Below, in pieces: positions 1 to 10,568 of a stretch of 64,000 nt of DNA; position 1 is the first letter of the stretch; each line of letters opens with the position of its first letter. The notes under the pieces are model-generated. The model saw only the letters and a list, made by a program, of their open reading frames with translations. It had not been told where the DNA came from and did no database searches. The translations under genes were made by a program, and so were the position numbers. This stretch comes from Cytophagaceae bacterium (GTDB taxonomy: Bacteria; Bacteroidota; Bacteroidia; Cytophagales; Cytophagaceae): the NCBI GenBank assembly GCA_025455005.1, contig JALONH010000012.1, positions 22,171 through 86,170 of the forward strand. Direction: 5' to 3'.

Positions 1-1006
<1,006 letters not shown>

Positions 1007-1011
1007 GGAAT

Positions 1012-1047
1012 AAAAAAAATCCCGAAGATACCTTCGGGATTTTTTTT
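1012..1047. terminator. bidirectional rho-independent terminator (gapA / DinB-like)
   Basis: Perfect hairpin: CCCGAAG (1021-1027), loop ATAC, CTTCGGG (1032-1038), flanked by an A-run on the left and a T-run on the right that extend the pairing. It can stop transcription from both converging genes, and it overlaps the stop codon of the minus-strand gene. Confidence 0.92.
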
Positions 1048-1639
1048 ATTCTATAGGATCAGAATACATCGGCATATCCGGAATATCGTCTAATTCATCT
1101 AAAACCGTTTCTTTGTAGTTGCTCCGAACTACTCGATCTAATTTATGCTTCTGTTTAAGATGATGTTTAAAATGTAAATAAATTAGAAAATACCATTCGT
1201 TTGCAGTTAGAAAACCAAACACAGGATGCTGAACTTTTGATACGGGTTGTGTCCTTTCTATTTCTTTTGCTAAGCGATACATCACTTTTAAAAATCGATA
1301 GAAATCATCTTTCACTTTTTCTGTTGCAATCGGTTGTTGTGGTTCTAAAGATGGCTTACTCTTATATTTAATAGGCAAGTACGATTTAGATTTAAATACA
1401 AGCCAACCGTGAAAAGTCTTTCCCTTTTCTGTTACTACACCGCGATTTTGAATACATTGCTCTATTGCGGAAAAATGATACTCTCTAGTATATTCCAATA
1501 GGTGGTGGTATATCTGACCTATAGTCCAACCTGATTCTACTACTTTAGTTTTAAACTGATTTTTACCATAGTAATCCAATTCCTTTAACCAATACTTAGA
1601 GGTTTCTAAAAAACTTTGGTATACTTTTTCAGCCATCAT
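1046..1639 (-). CDS. DinB/DUF1569-like protein
   Basis: A protein of about 197 residues resembling the DinB/YfiT four-helix-bundle superfamily, whose members often carry a three-histidine metal site and act as thiol transferases or have unknown roles. Visible support is the helical pattern, the histidines in GQIYHHLLEYTREYH near residue 50 and the His-rich YLHFKHHLKQKHK near the C terminus, spaced as in that family. The ATG at 1639 is preferred over an in-frame TTG at 1654; a second ATG follows directly. It is a single gene whose stop lies inside the shared terminator. The exact substrate is unknown, and the family call rests on pattern rather than alignment. Confidence 0.6.
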   Translation of the reverse strand: MMAEKVYQSFLETSKYWLKELDYYGKNQFKTKVVESGWTIGQIYHHLLEYTREYHFSAIEQCIQNRGVVTEKGKTFHGWLVFKSKSYLPIKYKSKPSLEPQQPIATEKVKDDFYRFLKVMYRLAKEIERTQPVSKVQHPVFGFLTANEWYFLIYLHFKHHLKQKHKLDRVVRSNYKETVLDELDDIPDMPMYSDPIE

Positions 1640-2041
1640 GAAATTTCCCAACAATAGTTTGAGTAAGCAATTTACTTAAAAAAGTTTCTTTATTAATGAT
1701 GCTGTGAATAACAAATAGCCTGTAAAAAGTAAAGAGGACGAAGACATTTCTGTCCGCATCCTCTTCGCAGAAGTAATACTTAAAAGATATTAAAAAATTG
1801 TATCCAAAAGTTTCTATGACAAAAATGTAATATTTTAACAGTTTATGCAACTTTTTGACGAAAAAAAAATATTATTTTTCATCTAAAAAATCATAGTATA
1901 CTGATTTACAATAGTATAATACAAACCTTAGTTCCCCCCATTCCGATCAAAACGGGTAATAGAATTTATGTAAGATTTAAGGTATTTCATAGCAAATACA
2001 ACATAAATTAAAAATAAACAACTGATAATCATATATTTAAA
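1640..2041. other. 402-bp AT-rich spacer between hslU and the DinB-like gene
   Basis: No convincing protein gene is seen; the one longer reading frame here (1629-1850, minus) starts at TTG, overlaps the next gene and looks like no known protein. On the minus strand there is a promoter-like TTG (about 1949) followed by TAAGGTTTG near 1922-1930, one base longer than the Bacteroidota -7 consensus. It is followed about 160 bp later by the structured hairpin at 1732-1765. This would fit either a leader for the DinB-like gene or a small RNA. Confidence 0.4.
1732..1765 (-). terminator. structured hairpin, terminator-like on the minus strand
   Basis: AAGAGGA (1732-1738) pairs with TCCTCTT (1759-1765). 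Inside, CG/CG and GACA/TGTC pairs with small bulges close a GAAA tetraloop when read on the minus strand. Minus-strand TTTACTTTTT follows. It lies about 280 bp downstream of hslU, so it may end a long hslU 3' UTR or a small RNA transcribed from this spacer. Confidence 0.45.
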
Positions 2042-3427
2042 CTACAATATATAATGACTCAAGTCTTTGTTTTTTATAAGTGATCCAAGTTTTTCTTGTA
2101 CTAATTCTTTAGTAATACATATATGTGCGAAAGGCCCAATCGTATCCGGTATACAAAATAAAAATTCATTTAACAATTGACTCATTACAGTATGTAGTCG
2201 TCGAGCACCTATATTTTCCATTTCTTCATTTAACTGAAAAGCAATTTCTGCAATGTGATGAAGGGCATCGTCTTGAAACTCTAACCGAACGTGTTCCGAT
2301 TTTAATAAAACTTCATATTGTCTAGTCAATGCATTGTTTGGTTCTTTTAATATTTTATAAAAGTCGGCAGCAGTTAAACTATTCAATTCAACCCGAATAG
2401 GAAATCGCCCTTGTAATTCAGGGATTAAGTCGGATGGTTTAGCTACATGAAAAGCACCTGCAGCAATAAATAAAATATGATCAGTAGTAATCGTACCGTA
2501 TTTAGTGTTCACTGTAGTACCTTCCACTACAGGAAGTAAATCTCGTTGTACTCCCTCTCGGCTTACATCCGGACCGCCCGATTTACCGCTCTTAGCTGCG
2601 ATTTTATCAATCTCATCTATAAAAATAATCCCAAGATTTTCTGCTTTTCTAATAGCCTCTGCTTTCACTTCATCCATATCGATTAGTTTAGAGGCTTCTT
2701 CTTCTATCAATAATTTTCTTGCTTCTGCTATGGTTACTTTTCTTTTTTTAGTTTTTTTTGGGACCATAGAACCAATCATTTCTTGAATTTGCATCATGGA
2801 CATTTCATCCATGGCACCTCCCATAACGCCTAAACCGGGACCACCGGATTGTTGAACTGAAATTTCTATTTTCCGATCTTCTAGTTCTCCCCGTTTTATT
2901 TTTTCTCGAAATAATTGTCTTGTTTTTTCATTTAGTTCTTCGTCGTCGTCCAATGGAATCGTTTCCAAACCTATTGCAGATGATGGCGTTTTTTTTACTG
3001 ATGGAATTAGAATATCCAATATAGCCTCTTCTACTTGTTCCGTTATTTTGTCCTTTAAGCTTTCTTTTTTCTCGGCTTTAACCATATGAACCGACTGTTC
3101 TACTAAATCACGCACCATGCTTTCAACATCTCTTCCAACATAACCTACTTCTGTAAACTTAGAAGCCTCTACTTTTGTAAAAGGAGCATGGGCTAAGCGA
3201 GCTAATCGACGAGCGATTTCCGTCTTTCCTACTCCTGTACTACCAATCATGAGAATATTATTTGGCACAATTTCTTTTTGAAAAGACTCTGGAGCCGCCA
3301 TTCTTCTCCATCTATTTCGTAATGCAATCGCTACATTCCGCTTTGCCTCTTGTTGACCAATTATATATTTATCTAATTCCGCTACAATTTGAGCGGGAGT
3401 GAGTAATTCTTGTAAGTCCATATTCAT
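2042..3427 (-). CDS. hslU: ATP-dependent protease ATPase subunit HslU
   Basis: AAA+ unfoldase of the HslUV (ClpYQ) protease, which feeds unfolded proteins to the HslV peptidase. It has the family N terminus [17 protein letters not shown], Walker [10 protein letters not shown] near residue 65, [14 protein letters not shown] (pore region), Walker [10 protein letters not shown], and ends in LSHYIL, the exposed C-terminal tail that docks into HslV. The ATG at 3427 lies two bases after the porQ stop; an in-frame ATG at 3445 would overlap porQ by 16 bp. It is the last gene of a lon-porQ-hslU run. No hslV gene lies in this window, so the partner must be encoded elsewhere. Confidence 0.95.
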   Translation of the reverse strand: MNMDLQELLTPAQIVAELDKYIIGQQEAKRNVAIALRNRWRRMAAPESFQKEIVPNNILMIGSTGVGKTEIARRLARLAHAPFTKVEASKFTEVGYVGRDVESMVRDLVEQSVHMVKAEKKESLKDKITEQVEEAILDILIPSVKKTPSSAIGLETIPLDDDEELNEKTRQLFREKIKRGELEDRKIEISVQQSGGPGLGVMGGAMDEMSMMQIQEMIGSMVPKKTKKRKVTIAEARKLLIEEEASKLIDMDEVKAEAIRKAENLGIIFIDEIDKIAAKSGKSGGPDVSREGVQRDLLPVVEGTTVNTKYGTITTDHILFIAAGAFHVAKPSDLIPELQGRFPIRVELNSLTAADFYKILKEPNNALTRQYEVLLKSEHVRLEFQDDALHHIAEIAFQLNEEMENIGARRLHTVMSQLLNEFLFCIPDTIGPFAHICITKELVQEKLGSLIKNKDLSHYIL

Positions 3428-3429
3428 TT

Positions 3430-4470
3430 TTATTTCTTTTTCCATTCATCAATGGAAATGGCTAAAGTAAAATAGCTGGTTCCACCGGCTATATGATAGT
3501 AAGATCGGGAAAATCCAAAATCAAATTTTTTCGTTCGTATAAAAAAGCCCCAACTTAAACCGGCGCCGGCTGATTTATTTTCCAGTCGCAATTCTCTTCT
3601 GGTAAGAAAATTATATCCAAAACGAAAGTGAACACTGCGAGCTAAGATAAACTCCCCTCCTACCACCATATGACGTAAAAATTGATCTCCAAACGTTGTT
3701 TCTTTTATTGAGGTCGTACCATCTAAATTTTGAATTACATTATAAGATGGATCATTGTACACTATATCCCACCGTTGAAGTTGCTGAAACGTTAATGACA
3801 ATCGAAGCGGCATGTGATCGGGCTTATACGTTGCACCGAATTGAATTTCAAAAGGTAATCGTACCGGATCACCCGGTACGTAATCCGAAAGTCGAATACC
3901 AACATTTTTAAACGTCATTCCAATTGTTAGTTGATGTTTAGGATGTTGAAACAACCCGCCAATATCCAAAGCGAGTGCACTAGCTCCATAACTTTCTAAA
4001 ACAGAATGTAAAAATTTCCCATTAACACCAAAATAGAAAGGCCCTTGTTGATTCGCATACCCTAATACTATACAGTAATCGTTTGCCCTATAGATACCTT
4101 GGTTCTGACCTACGGCATCTGTTTGATCTATTTTACCATAACTTAAATAATGTAAGCCGACACCAATTGCTCCTTTATCCTTTTTTAAGTTATGTTGGGT
4201 AAAAAGAGTGGTACGTTTGATGTCTCCATAAAAAGGTTGGTAGGTCATCGAAACATGATGATGGGTAGAATCCTTCCATAGTGCTGGATTTGAATAACCC
4301 ATTGCCACATCCTTATCCCGTATCGATACGTTAACGCCTCCTACTCCTGCCAGTCTGGCCGAAATGGGCATCCCTGCAAAGGAATACCCCGAACCTCCTC
4401 CTAACTGAGCCCAAATGGGGGTAGAAAGGATTAGATTAAAAATCAATAAAAAGCATGTTAAGTATCGCAT
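3430..4470 (-). CDS. porQ: type IX secretion system protein PorQ
   Basis: Outer-membrane beta-barrel protein of the PorQ family, which in Porphyromonas gingivalis is needed for type IX secretion. A signal peptide ([22 protein letters not shown]) is followed by the family's start pattern: [22 protein letters not shown], then NPAL. Later come YLSYGKID, the conserved [17 protein letters not shown] and HMVVGGEF segments, and the barrel-closing FTLAISID. At 346 residues it matches the family. It lies 11 bp after lon and directly before hslU, a placement unrelated to secretion in function. PorQ is my identification from residue patterns; the general outer-membrane barrel assignment is safer still. 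Confidence 0.85.
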   Translation of the reverse strand: MRYLTCFLLIFNLILSTPIWAQLGGGSGYSFAGMPISARLAGVGGVNVSIRDKDVAMGYSNPALWKDSTHHHVSMTYQPFYGDIKRTTLFTQHNLKKDKGAIGVGLHYLSYGKIDQTDAVGQNQGIYRANDYCIVLGYANQQGPFYFGVNGKFLHSVLESYGASALALDIGGLFQHPKHQLTIGMTFKNVGIRLSDYVPGDPVRLPFEIQFGATYKPDHMPLRLSLTFQQLQRWDIVYNDPSYNVIQNLDGTTSIKETTFGDQFLRHMVVGGEFILARSVHFRFGYNFLTRRELRLENKSAGAGLSWGFFIRTKKFDFGFSRSYYHIAGGTSYFTLAISIDEWKKK

Positions 4471-4481
4471 GATACAGTAAT

Positions 4482-6977
4482 TTATTTTCTCTTTTTAGTT
4501 ACCATTTCTTCTTCTGAAGGTAATTGTAATGATTTCGCATTTTTAACTTTTTGTTTTAATAATGCTATTTGTAAAACTTCTTCGGCTTGTTCTACAAAGT
4601 GAAACTTTAGATTCTTAACGTATTCTTCACCGATTTCTTCTATATCTTTTTTATTTTTTGCACTTAAAATAATTTCTTTAATGCCGGAACGCTTAGCTGC
4701 TAACACTTTTTCTTTTATACCACCTACCGGTAATACTTTACCTCTTAATGTTATTTCACCGGTCATGGCTATAGCCGGTTTTATTTTACGTTGAGTAAAG
4801 ATCGAAGCTAAAGAAGTATACAGTGCAATACCTGCTGATGGACCATCTTTAGGTACTGCACCTGCCGGAACATGCACATGTAGATCATAATAATCAAATA
4901 CTCTATAATCTATCCCTAAGGATTCGACGTTTGCTTTTAATAAAGATAAGGCTGCAGAGGCGGACTCTTTCATCACATCACCTAGTTGTCCGGAAACGGT
5001 TTGTTTTCCCTTACCCTTATTGATGCTTGATTCAATTGTTAAAATTTCTCCCCCAAATGGAGTCCATGCTAAACCGGTGACAATTCCGGCTATCTCATTG
5101 CTTTCATAAATATCTTTTTCAAAATCTTCTCCTCCGAGAATTTCCTTAACCAAAAGAGGGGTTATTTTCTTAGGATACTTTTGTTCCATCGCCTTTAGTT
5201 TCGCGATGTGGCGGACTAACGCAGCTACTTTTCTTTCCAGACTACGAACTCCGGATTCACGAGTATAATGATCGATAACTTTAATCAGTGCTTCCTCTGT
5301 TATTGAAACATCCTGAACCAACAAACCATGTTCTTCAATTTGTTTTGGAATTAAATATTTTTTAGCGATTTGTAACTTTTCTTCCAAAGTATAACCGGAA
5401 ATCTCAATAATTTCCATACGATCTCTTAAAGCAGGCTGTATGGTATCCAACGCGTTTGAAGTGGCTATAAACAACACTTTAGACAAATCGTATTCAACTT
5501 CTACATAATTATCTAAAAAGCTGGTATTTTGTTCCGGATCCAACACTTCTAATAATGCAGATGACGGATCTCCTCTAAAGTCTCTGCCTACTTTATCAAT
5601 TTCATCCAAGATAAACACCGGATTAGAAGAACTTGCCCGTTTTATACCTTGTATAATCTTACCGGGCATGGCTCCAATGTATGTTTTTCTATGTCCACGT
5701 ATTTCAGATTCATCGTGCACCCCACCTAGAGACATTCGAATATATTTACGCTCCAAAGCTTTTGCAATAGATTTACCCAAGGACGTTTTTCCCACACCCG
5801 GCGGGCCATACAAGCATAATATAGGCGCCTTCATATTGTTTTTTAATTTCAATACGGCTAGGTATTCTAAAATGCGTTGTTTTACTTTAGTTAAACCATA
5901 ATGATCCTCATCCAAAATTTCTTTCGCTCGAACTAAATCAAAATTATCGACTGTATGTTCACCCCAAGGTAAATCGACCAACGTTTCCAGATAATTGAAT
6001 GTCACAGGATAATCCGGTGCCATTGGATTGATTCGTTGTAACTTTTGTAATTCTTTTTGAAAGTGAAGTTGTACTTTATCCGGCCAATTTTTAAGAGCTG
6101 CTTTTTCTTTTAAGCCTTCAAACTCTTTTTCACTACTGGCATCCCCCAATTCATCATGTAATACTTTGATTTGTTGACGAAGAAAATAATCTCGCTGTTG
6201 TTGGTCGATATCGGTATGTACCTTTGTATGAATTTCTTTTTTCAGTTCTAACATTTGTCTTTCTTTAGACATATGTTGTAAGAGTTTAGTCGCTCTTTCG
6301 ATACCATCTGTTATGGCAAGTAATTCTTGTTTTTCTTTTACCTCTACTCGGAGATTCGAGGAAAGATAGTGTGTAAGAAAAGTAAAACTTTCAATATTGT
6401 TAAGTGCAAACTGAGCCTCTTGAGGCATCTCCGGTTGCAATTTTAAAATTGATAATGACGCATCTTTTAACGTCTCAAATAACACGGCTACATTCTCTTC
6501 CTGTAATGAATGTAAGAGATCCGGCAAATACTCTACAGATGCTTTTAAATAGGGTTTATCTTGTAATAACTCTTTCCAACGGAATCGTTGCTTTCCTTGA
6601 ATAATGATAGTAGTGTTCCCATCCGGTAATACTAACAAGCGTAAAATCTTAGCTACGGTACCAATCGGGTATAAGTCCTTTAATTCGGGGTCCTCCGCTG
6701 TAGCATTTTCTTGAGCGACAACCCCTATAGTTCTGTCCCCTTGGTAATATTTTTTAACCAGTTTTACAGACTTCTGACGGCTAACCGTGACCGGAATTAC
6801 CACTCCGGGAAATAAAACGCTATTTCGAACCGGTAATAAAGGTAAAACCTCGGGATATTGGTCTGAATTCATTTCCACTTCCTCCTCCGGAGTAATGAGC
6901 GGAATCATATCTACTTGGTCCGTATCCAATAATTGTAAAATGCTGCTTATTTCGTTTGATTTCTTGTATTTATCCAT
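4482..6977 (-). CDS. lon: ATP-dependent Lon protease
   Basis: Cytoplasmic AAA+ serine protease that degrades damaged and regulatory proteins. The order is an N-terminal substrate-binding LON domain (LPLLPVRNSVLFPGVVIPV), a coiled linker, Walker A GPPGVGKTSLGK near residue 390, Walker B FILDEIDK, and the peptidase domain with catalytic Ser in KDGPSAG near residue 712 and Lys in GGIKEK near 754. An ATG at 7010 exists, but the start at 6977 (MDKYKKSNEIS) is preferred because the longer version adds an unlikely MTFWLKKALC tail and collides with the divergent gene's region. First gene of lon-porQ-hslU. A normal length of about 831 residues. Confidence 0.96.
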   Translation of the reverse strand: MDKYKKSNEISSILQLLDTDQVDMIPLITPEEEVEMNSDQYPEVLPLLPVRNSVLFPGVVIPVTVSRQKSVKLVKKYYQGDRTIGVVAQENATAEDPELKDLYPIGTVAKILRLLVLPDGNTTIIIQGKQRFRWKELLQDKPYLKASVEYLPDLLHSLQEENVAVLFETLKDASLSILKLQPEMPQEAQFALNNIESFTFLTHYLSSNLRVEVKEKQELLAITDGIERATKLLQHMSKERQMLELKKEIHTKVHTDIDQQQRDYFLRQQIKVLHDELGDASSEKEFEGLKEKAALKNWPDKVQLHFQKELQKLQRINPMAPDYPVTFNYLETLVDLPWGEHTVDNFDLVRAKEILDEDHYGLTKVKQRILEYLAVLKLKNNMKAPILCLYGPPGVGKTSLGKSIAKALERKYIRMSLGGVHDESEIRGHRKTYIGAMPGKIIQGIKRASSSNPVFILDEIDKVGRDFRGDPSSALLEVLDPEQNTSFLDNYVEVEYDLSKVLFIATSNALDTIQPALRDRMEIIEISGYTLEEKLQIAKKYLIPKQIEEHGLLVQDVSITEEALIKVIDHYTRESGVRSLERKVAALVRHIAKLKAMEQKYPKKITPLLVKEILGGEDFEKDIYESNEIAGIVTGLAWTPFGGEILTIESSINKGKGKQTVSGQLGDVMKESASAALSLLKANVESLGIDYRVFDYYDLHVHVPAGAVPKDGPSAGIALYTSLASIFTQRKIKPAIAMTGEITLRGKVLPVGGIKEKVLAAKRSGIKEIILSAKNKKDIEEIGEEYVKNLKFHFVEQAEEVLQIALLKQKVKNAKSLQLPSEEEMVTKKRK

Positions 6978-7114
6978 GTCGCACAGAGCCTTTTTAAGCC
7001 AAAATGTCATTTTTTATTGTATTTTTTGGCAATTATCAACTATCAATTTATATTTACTATATATTTACAATAGGCATGCCATTCGTTTTTTTTCTACTCC
7101 GCCCTACTTTAAGG

Positions 7115-9205
7115 ATGCCATACGCTTCTCTTTTTAGAGTTTTGTTATGGTTCATTACCTGTTGTTTCCCTATATTTTCTGTATTAGCCCAAAAAAAATC
7201 CAAGGATAAGAACGTTAGAGATACGAATATAAGTGTTTCCGACACGATAACTGCCAACAAGTCCGAATTTCAAATTGATTTTGTCAATCTTTACAAAATA
7301 CCTTTTTACTTTAATGCTGCTGAAATTAATCAAATTAAGAAATTAGAAACCGACAAGGACTTTCCGGCACTGCAGATAGCTATGGAAAATTATGTGTCTA
7401 AGTTTGGTATTCAGAACTTTAGTAGAGATATCATTTTATTATGGAAATTAGGTCAGGTATATGAAATAAATAAACAACCGGAAAAAGCTGCTTTCGTTTA
7501 TCGATTAGCCTTAAAACATATTCGAGGTAAAGAGATAAAAACAATCCAACAATACTATGATCAATCCAATAAAAATGTTCAGGTAAGTGATTATGTACCT
7601 TTACAATATTATTATGAATTAGTAGAATATAGAAGAAAAGTAGATACGTTAATTCCTCCTAAAAGTGTATTCTTAAATATGGGGGAACTGGTCAACGACA
7701 AACGCTATCCCGACTATGGTCCGACATTAAATATTCAAGGCAGCACGTTGATTTTTACAAAGCGTATGCGTGCTTTAACAGCCGACCGTATGAAATTCAG
7801 AGAAAATGAAGATCTGTTTTATACAATTAATTATGATGGGTTTTGGGATGAAGCCTTACCATTTGCCGGTGTTATCAATTCACAGTGCAACGAAGGGTCT
7901 GCAATCATCAGTCGAGATGGTAAAACATTATTTTTTGCTCGATGTTTGGTACCGGAATACCGATTCGATTGTCAAGACTGTATGGGGTCTTGTGATATTT
8001 ATGTCTCCTATATGGATAATGAAGGAAAATGGACATTACCGGAAAATTTAGGTTCAAATGTAAATAGCATCAGTTGGGATTCTCATCCTACTTTATCCCA
8101 TAAAGAAGATACGCTATATTTTGCCTCCGACCGTATTGGAGGATTTGGCTTATCCGATATCTGGTATTCTGTTAAACAAATCGATGGAACTTGGTCTACC
8201 GCAAAAAACCTAGGGCCTGTTATTAATACCAGAGGAAATGAAGTAAGCCCATTTTATCATCCGCTTCATCATGTATTATACTTCAGTTCGAATGGGCATT
8301 TGGTTAATTTTGGAATTCGAGATACCGCAGGCATTTATCATACGTATGATATTTATAAAACAAGACGATTACAACAAAAATGGCAAGAGCCATTCAATAT
8401 TGGTCCTTTAGTGAACGGCAAAGGAGACGAATATTATTTCACGATTGACTCTAAAGGTAAAGATTTATTCTATTCAAAGTCCGATGTAGACCGATTAGAA
8501 AACTTAGACTTGTTTAGTTTTCCTCTTCCCATGGAGGCTCAGGCAACATCTTACACTAAAATCAGAGGATCTTTAAAAGATTCATTAACAGACGACCCAT
8601 TTAAAGGCGTTGTTTCTATTATTGATTTAAGTAACGGAATAGAGGTGGCCCCTAAATATATGAGAGAAGATGGAACCTTCGAGTTTGATTTAAATAATGA
8701 CAATGAATACTTACTGGTTATTCAAGGAGAAGATTTTTTCAGAATCGAACACCGATTTCAATTAAACAATGATACGACAATAAACTTACGAACAAATTCA
8801 CTTCGCTATAACAAATGGAAATTTCAGACATTAGAATTTGATAATAACAGTTCTGTGATTAAGACAGAAATGGAGGTGGATTTAGACAAAGTGGTGGATT
8901 TTCTTGTTGACCATCCGTATATAAAACTTAAAATATCCGGACATACTGATGGAAGCGGTGATCCGGATGCGAACCTTAAATTATCGCAAGCAAGGGCCGA
9001 CGCCATTAAAGAATATGTAATGGCAAAAGGTCAAATATCAGCGGATAGAATTGAAGCCATCGGATATGGTTCTTCTAAACCAATAGTTCCGGAGAATACG
9101 GATGCGGATAAAAAAATCAATCGAAGAGTGGAATTTGAGTTAATTCGACCTAGTCCGGAAGAACTAGAACTATTAAAACAACAGAATACAACTACAGACG
9201 AATAA
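7115..9205 (+). CDS. PorE-like envelope protein (TPR, PD40 propeller, CRD, OmpA)
   Basis: Periplasmic or outer-membrane protein expected to bind peptidoglycan through its OmpA domain. The start at 7115 (MPYASLFRVLLWF) gives a clean signal peptide ending SVLAQ; upstream in-frame ATGs at 7004 and 7076 only add hydrophobic residues. Domains by approximate residue: TPR-like helices 105-140, WD40/PD40-type repeats 190-475 (ISRDGKTLFFAR, LYFASDRIGGFGLSDIW), a carboxypeptidase-regulatory-like fold 480-550, OmpA 595-685 (ISGHTDGSGDPDANLKLSQ, NRRVEFEL). This order is that of PorE, a type IX secretion component of P. gingivalis. PorE is a lipoprotein, whereas no clear lipobox is seen here. Its paralogues are common, so the role is inferred. 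Confidence 0.75.
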   Translation: MPYASLFRVLLWFITCCFPIFSVLAQKKSKDKNVRDTNISVSDTITANKSEFQIDFVNLYKIPFYFNAAEINQIKKLETDKDFPALQIAMENYVSKFGIQNFSRDIILLWKLGQVYEINKQPEKAAFVYRLALKHIRGKEIKTIQQYYDQSNKNVQVSDYVPLQYYYELVEYRRKVDTLIPPKSVFLNMGELVNDKRYPDYGPTLNIQGSTLIFTKRMRALTADRMKFRENEDLFYTINYDGFWDEALPFAGVINSQCNEGSAIISRDGKTLFFARCLVPEYRFDCQDCMGSCDIYVSYMDNEGKWTLPENLGSNVNSISWDSHPTLSHKEDTLYFASDRIGGFGLSDIWYSVKQIDGTWSTAKNLGPVINTRGNEVSPFYHPLHHVLYFSSNGHLVNFGIRDTAGIYHTYDIYKTRRLQQKWQEPFNIGPLVNGKGDEYYFTIDSKGKDLFYSKSDVDRLENLDLFSFPLPMEAQATSYTKIRGSLKDSLTDDPFKGVVSIIDLSNGIEVAPKYMREDGTFEFDLNNDNEYLLVIQGEDFFRIEHRFQLNNDTTINLRTNSLRYNKWKFQTLEFDNNSSVIKTEMEVDLDKVVDFLVDHPYIKLKISGHTDGSGDPDANLKLSQARADAIKEYVMAKGQISADRIEAIGYGSSKPIVPENTDADKKINRRVEFELIRPSPEELELLKQQNTTTDE

Positions 9206-9233
9206 AAAAAGCTATCAAATGATAGCTTTTTTT
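9204..9233. terminator. bidirectional terminator (OmpA gene / LysM gene)
   Basis: Hairpin GCTATC (9211-9216), loop AAAT, GATAGC (9221-9226), with seven A before and seven T after. It sits between two converging genes and works on either strand. Confidence 0.93.
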
Positions 9234-9251
9234 ATTTTAATTCTTTCCTAT

Positions 9252-10562
9252 TTATTTCACTACGGGAGGGGGCAACTGGTTGATGATTTTTTGAGCAACC
9301 TTTGGCATGTTATCACTTACTATTTGATATACATAACAATTGTTTGAGTTATAATGCACTTTAAACTTATCCCCTGCTATTAGTTTACCGGTAGAATCAA
9401 AAATAGAATAATGTACCGTGAACGTACGTTCATAATTTAACGCAGCCCGGTCTAAGCAATTTTGGTAATTCGTTTTTACTTCAAACTGATTAATAAATAC
9501 GTAATAATCTACACCATACTTAGTATTAAAGTAGGTAAAGAAATCAGGATTTTTGACCAGTACTCCAAAGAATTTACCTTGATCCACGGGCACTTCGTAT
9601 GTAGATGGGCTAGTATTATTTCCGGTAATGTTTTTTATTATGGAATTCTTTTTCCCGGTCGTAGATCCCGATGTGGGTGGCGTAACTTTTTGTTGTGCCT
9701 CCATAGAATTGGGGTTATTTATGGATTGTTGATAAGCATACGTAACAGAAGAATATATTTTATTTAAATCACTTATGGAATCCTTAACACTTCCTCCTAA
9801 TAGGTGTATGGTTTCATATCCATGGTATGTTAAGAGTGTATTTAATCTTCTTCTAAAAACTTCACGGACTTTGGTTCGTTGCATATTAGATTTTGCGGCG
9901 ATTTCATCGTCTGCATCAGAGAAATACAAATAAGGATCAAAAGGTATAACTAGAATTTGTTGACGAGTAGAATCGTAAGCATAAGGGGTTCCAGGGTCAT
10001 TAAAGGGAGGGGCTAAATCGTTTACCGCAATATTAGGTTGAACCGGTGGCTGGGTGGTTGCTGTTGTTACAGCCGGAGTAGGAGTTGGTGTAGGAACTGG
10101 AGTAGGAGTTACGGAAGGGGTTGTAGAAGGTGCTCCATATCCAATTACAATTTCTTGTCCCGCTTTCAAATCCATGTTATTCATTTTTAAGAGTTGCTCA
10201 ACGGAGATATTATTCTTTTTAGCAATTCCATAATACGTATCTCCGGGTTGTACCTTATAGGTGATAGCGTTAGCGGGTCTTCCAGCTCCGGAAGCAGGTT
10301 TTGGCATAGCATCTGGATTATAAGGAATATGAATTACTTGCCCAACCTTCAACCCATTTTCCAATTCCGGGTTGATTTCAAATAAATCTGTAAGTGGTAC
10401 TCCGTATTTAGTAGATATTCCATAGATCGTTTCACCTGGAGAGACCATATATTGAAGGTGTAACTTGCCGTTCAATTTGGTCACCCCAATGGAGTCTTGT
10501 ATACCTGCCCTACCGGATAAGGAAAGGAACAATACGAATAAAAGACCTAGTACATTTTTCAT
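9252..10562 (-). CDS. secreted protein with two LysM domains and an unrecognised C-terminal domain
   Basis: A signal peptide (MKNVLGLLFVLFLSLSGRAG) precedes two LysM peptidoglycan-binding repeats: YMVSPGETIYGISTKYGV near residues 33-78 and YKVQPGDTYYGIAKKNN near 99-141. A Pro/Thr-rich linker (TPVPTPTPTPAV) follows and then about 240 residues I do not recognise, beginning ILVIPFDPYLYFSDADDEIA. That part has no peptidase or amidase motif that I can see. It ends the minus operon GH3-dxr-rseP-LysM, six bases after rseP. A role in cell-wall binding is supported; any enzymatic role of the C-terminal part is unknown. It resembles LysM proteins found downstream of rseP in other Bacteroidota only in general form. 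Confidence 0.7.
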   Translation of the reverse strand: MKNVLGLLFVLFLSLSGRAGIQDSIGVTKLNGKLHLQYMVSPGETIYGISTKYGVPLTDLFEINPELENGLKVGQVIHIPYNPDAMPKPASGAGRPANAITYKVQPGDTYYGIAKKNNISVEQLLKMNNMDLKAGQEIVIGYGAPSTTPSVTPTPVPTPTPTPAVTTATTQPPVQPNIAVNDLAPPFNDPGTPYAYDSTRQQILVIPFDPYLYFSDADDEIAAKSNMQRTKVREVFRRRLNTLLTYHGYETIHLLGGSVKDSISDLNKIYSSVTYAYQQSINNPNSMEAQQKVTPPTSGSTTGKKNSIIKNITGNNTSPSTYEVPVDQGKFFGVLVKNPDFFTYFNTKYGVDYYVFINQFEVKTNYQNCLDRAALNYERTFTVHYSIFDSTGKLIAGDKFKVHYNSNNCYVYQIVSDNMPKVAQKIINQLPPPVVK

Positions 10563-10568
10563 AAGATA

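Noticed and set aside
1629..1850. 73-residue minus-strand reading frame in the hslU spacer
   Set aside because: Starts at TTG, overlaps the next gene, spans the structured hairpin and resembles no protein family.
2505..2786. 93-residue plus-strand frame inside hslU
   Set aside because: Antisense shadow of the HslU reading frame with low-complexity Ser/Ile sequence and no upstream signals.
10075..10130. Repetitive DNA of the form GGAGTAGGAGTT
   Set aside because: It encodes the Pro/Thr linker of the LysM protein rather than a mobile or CRISPR-type repeat.
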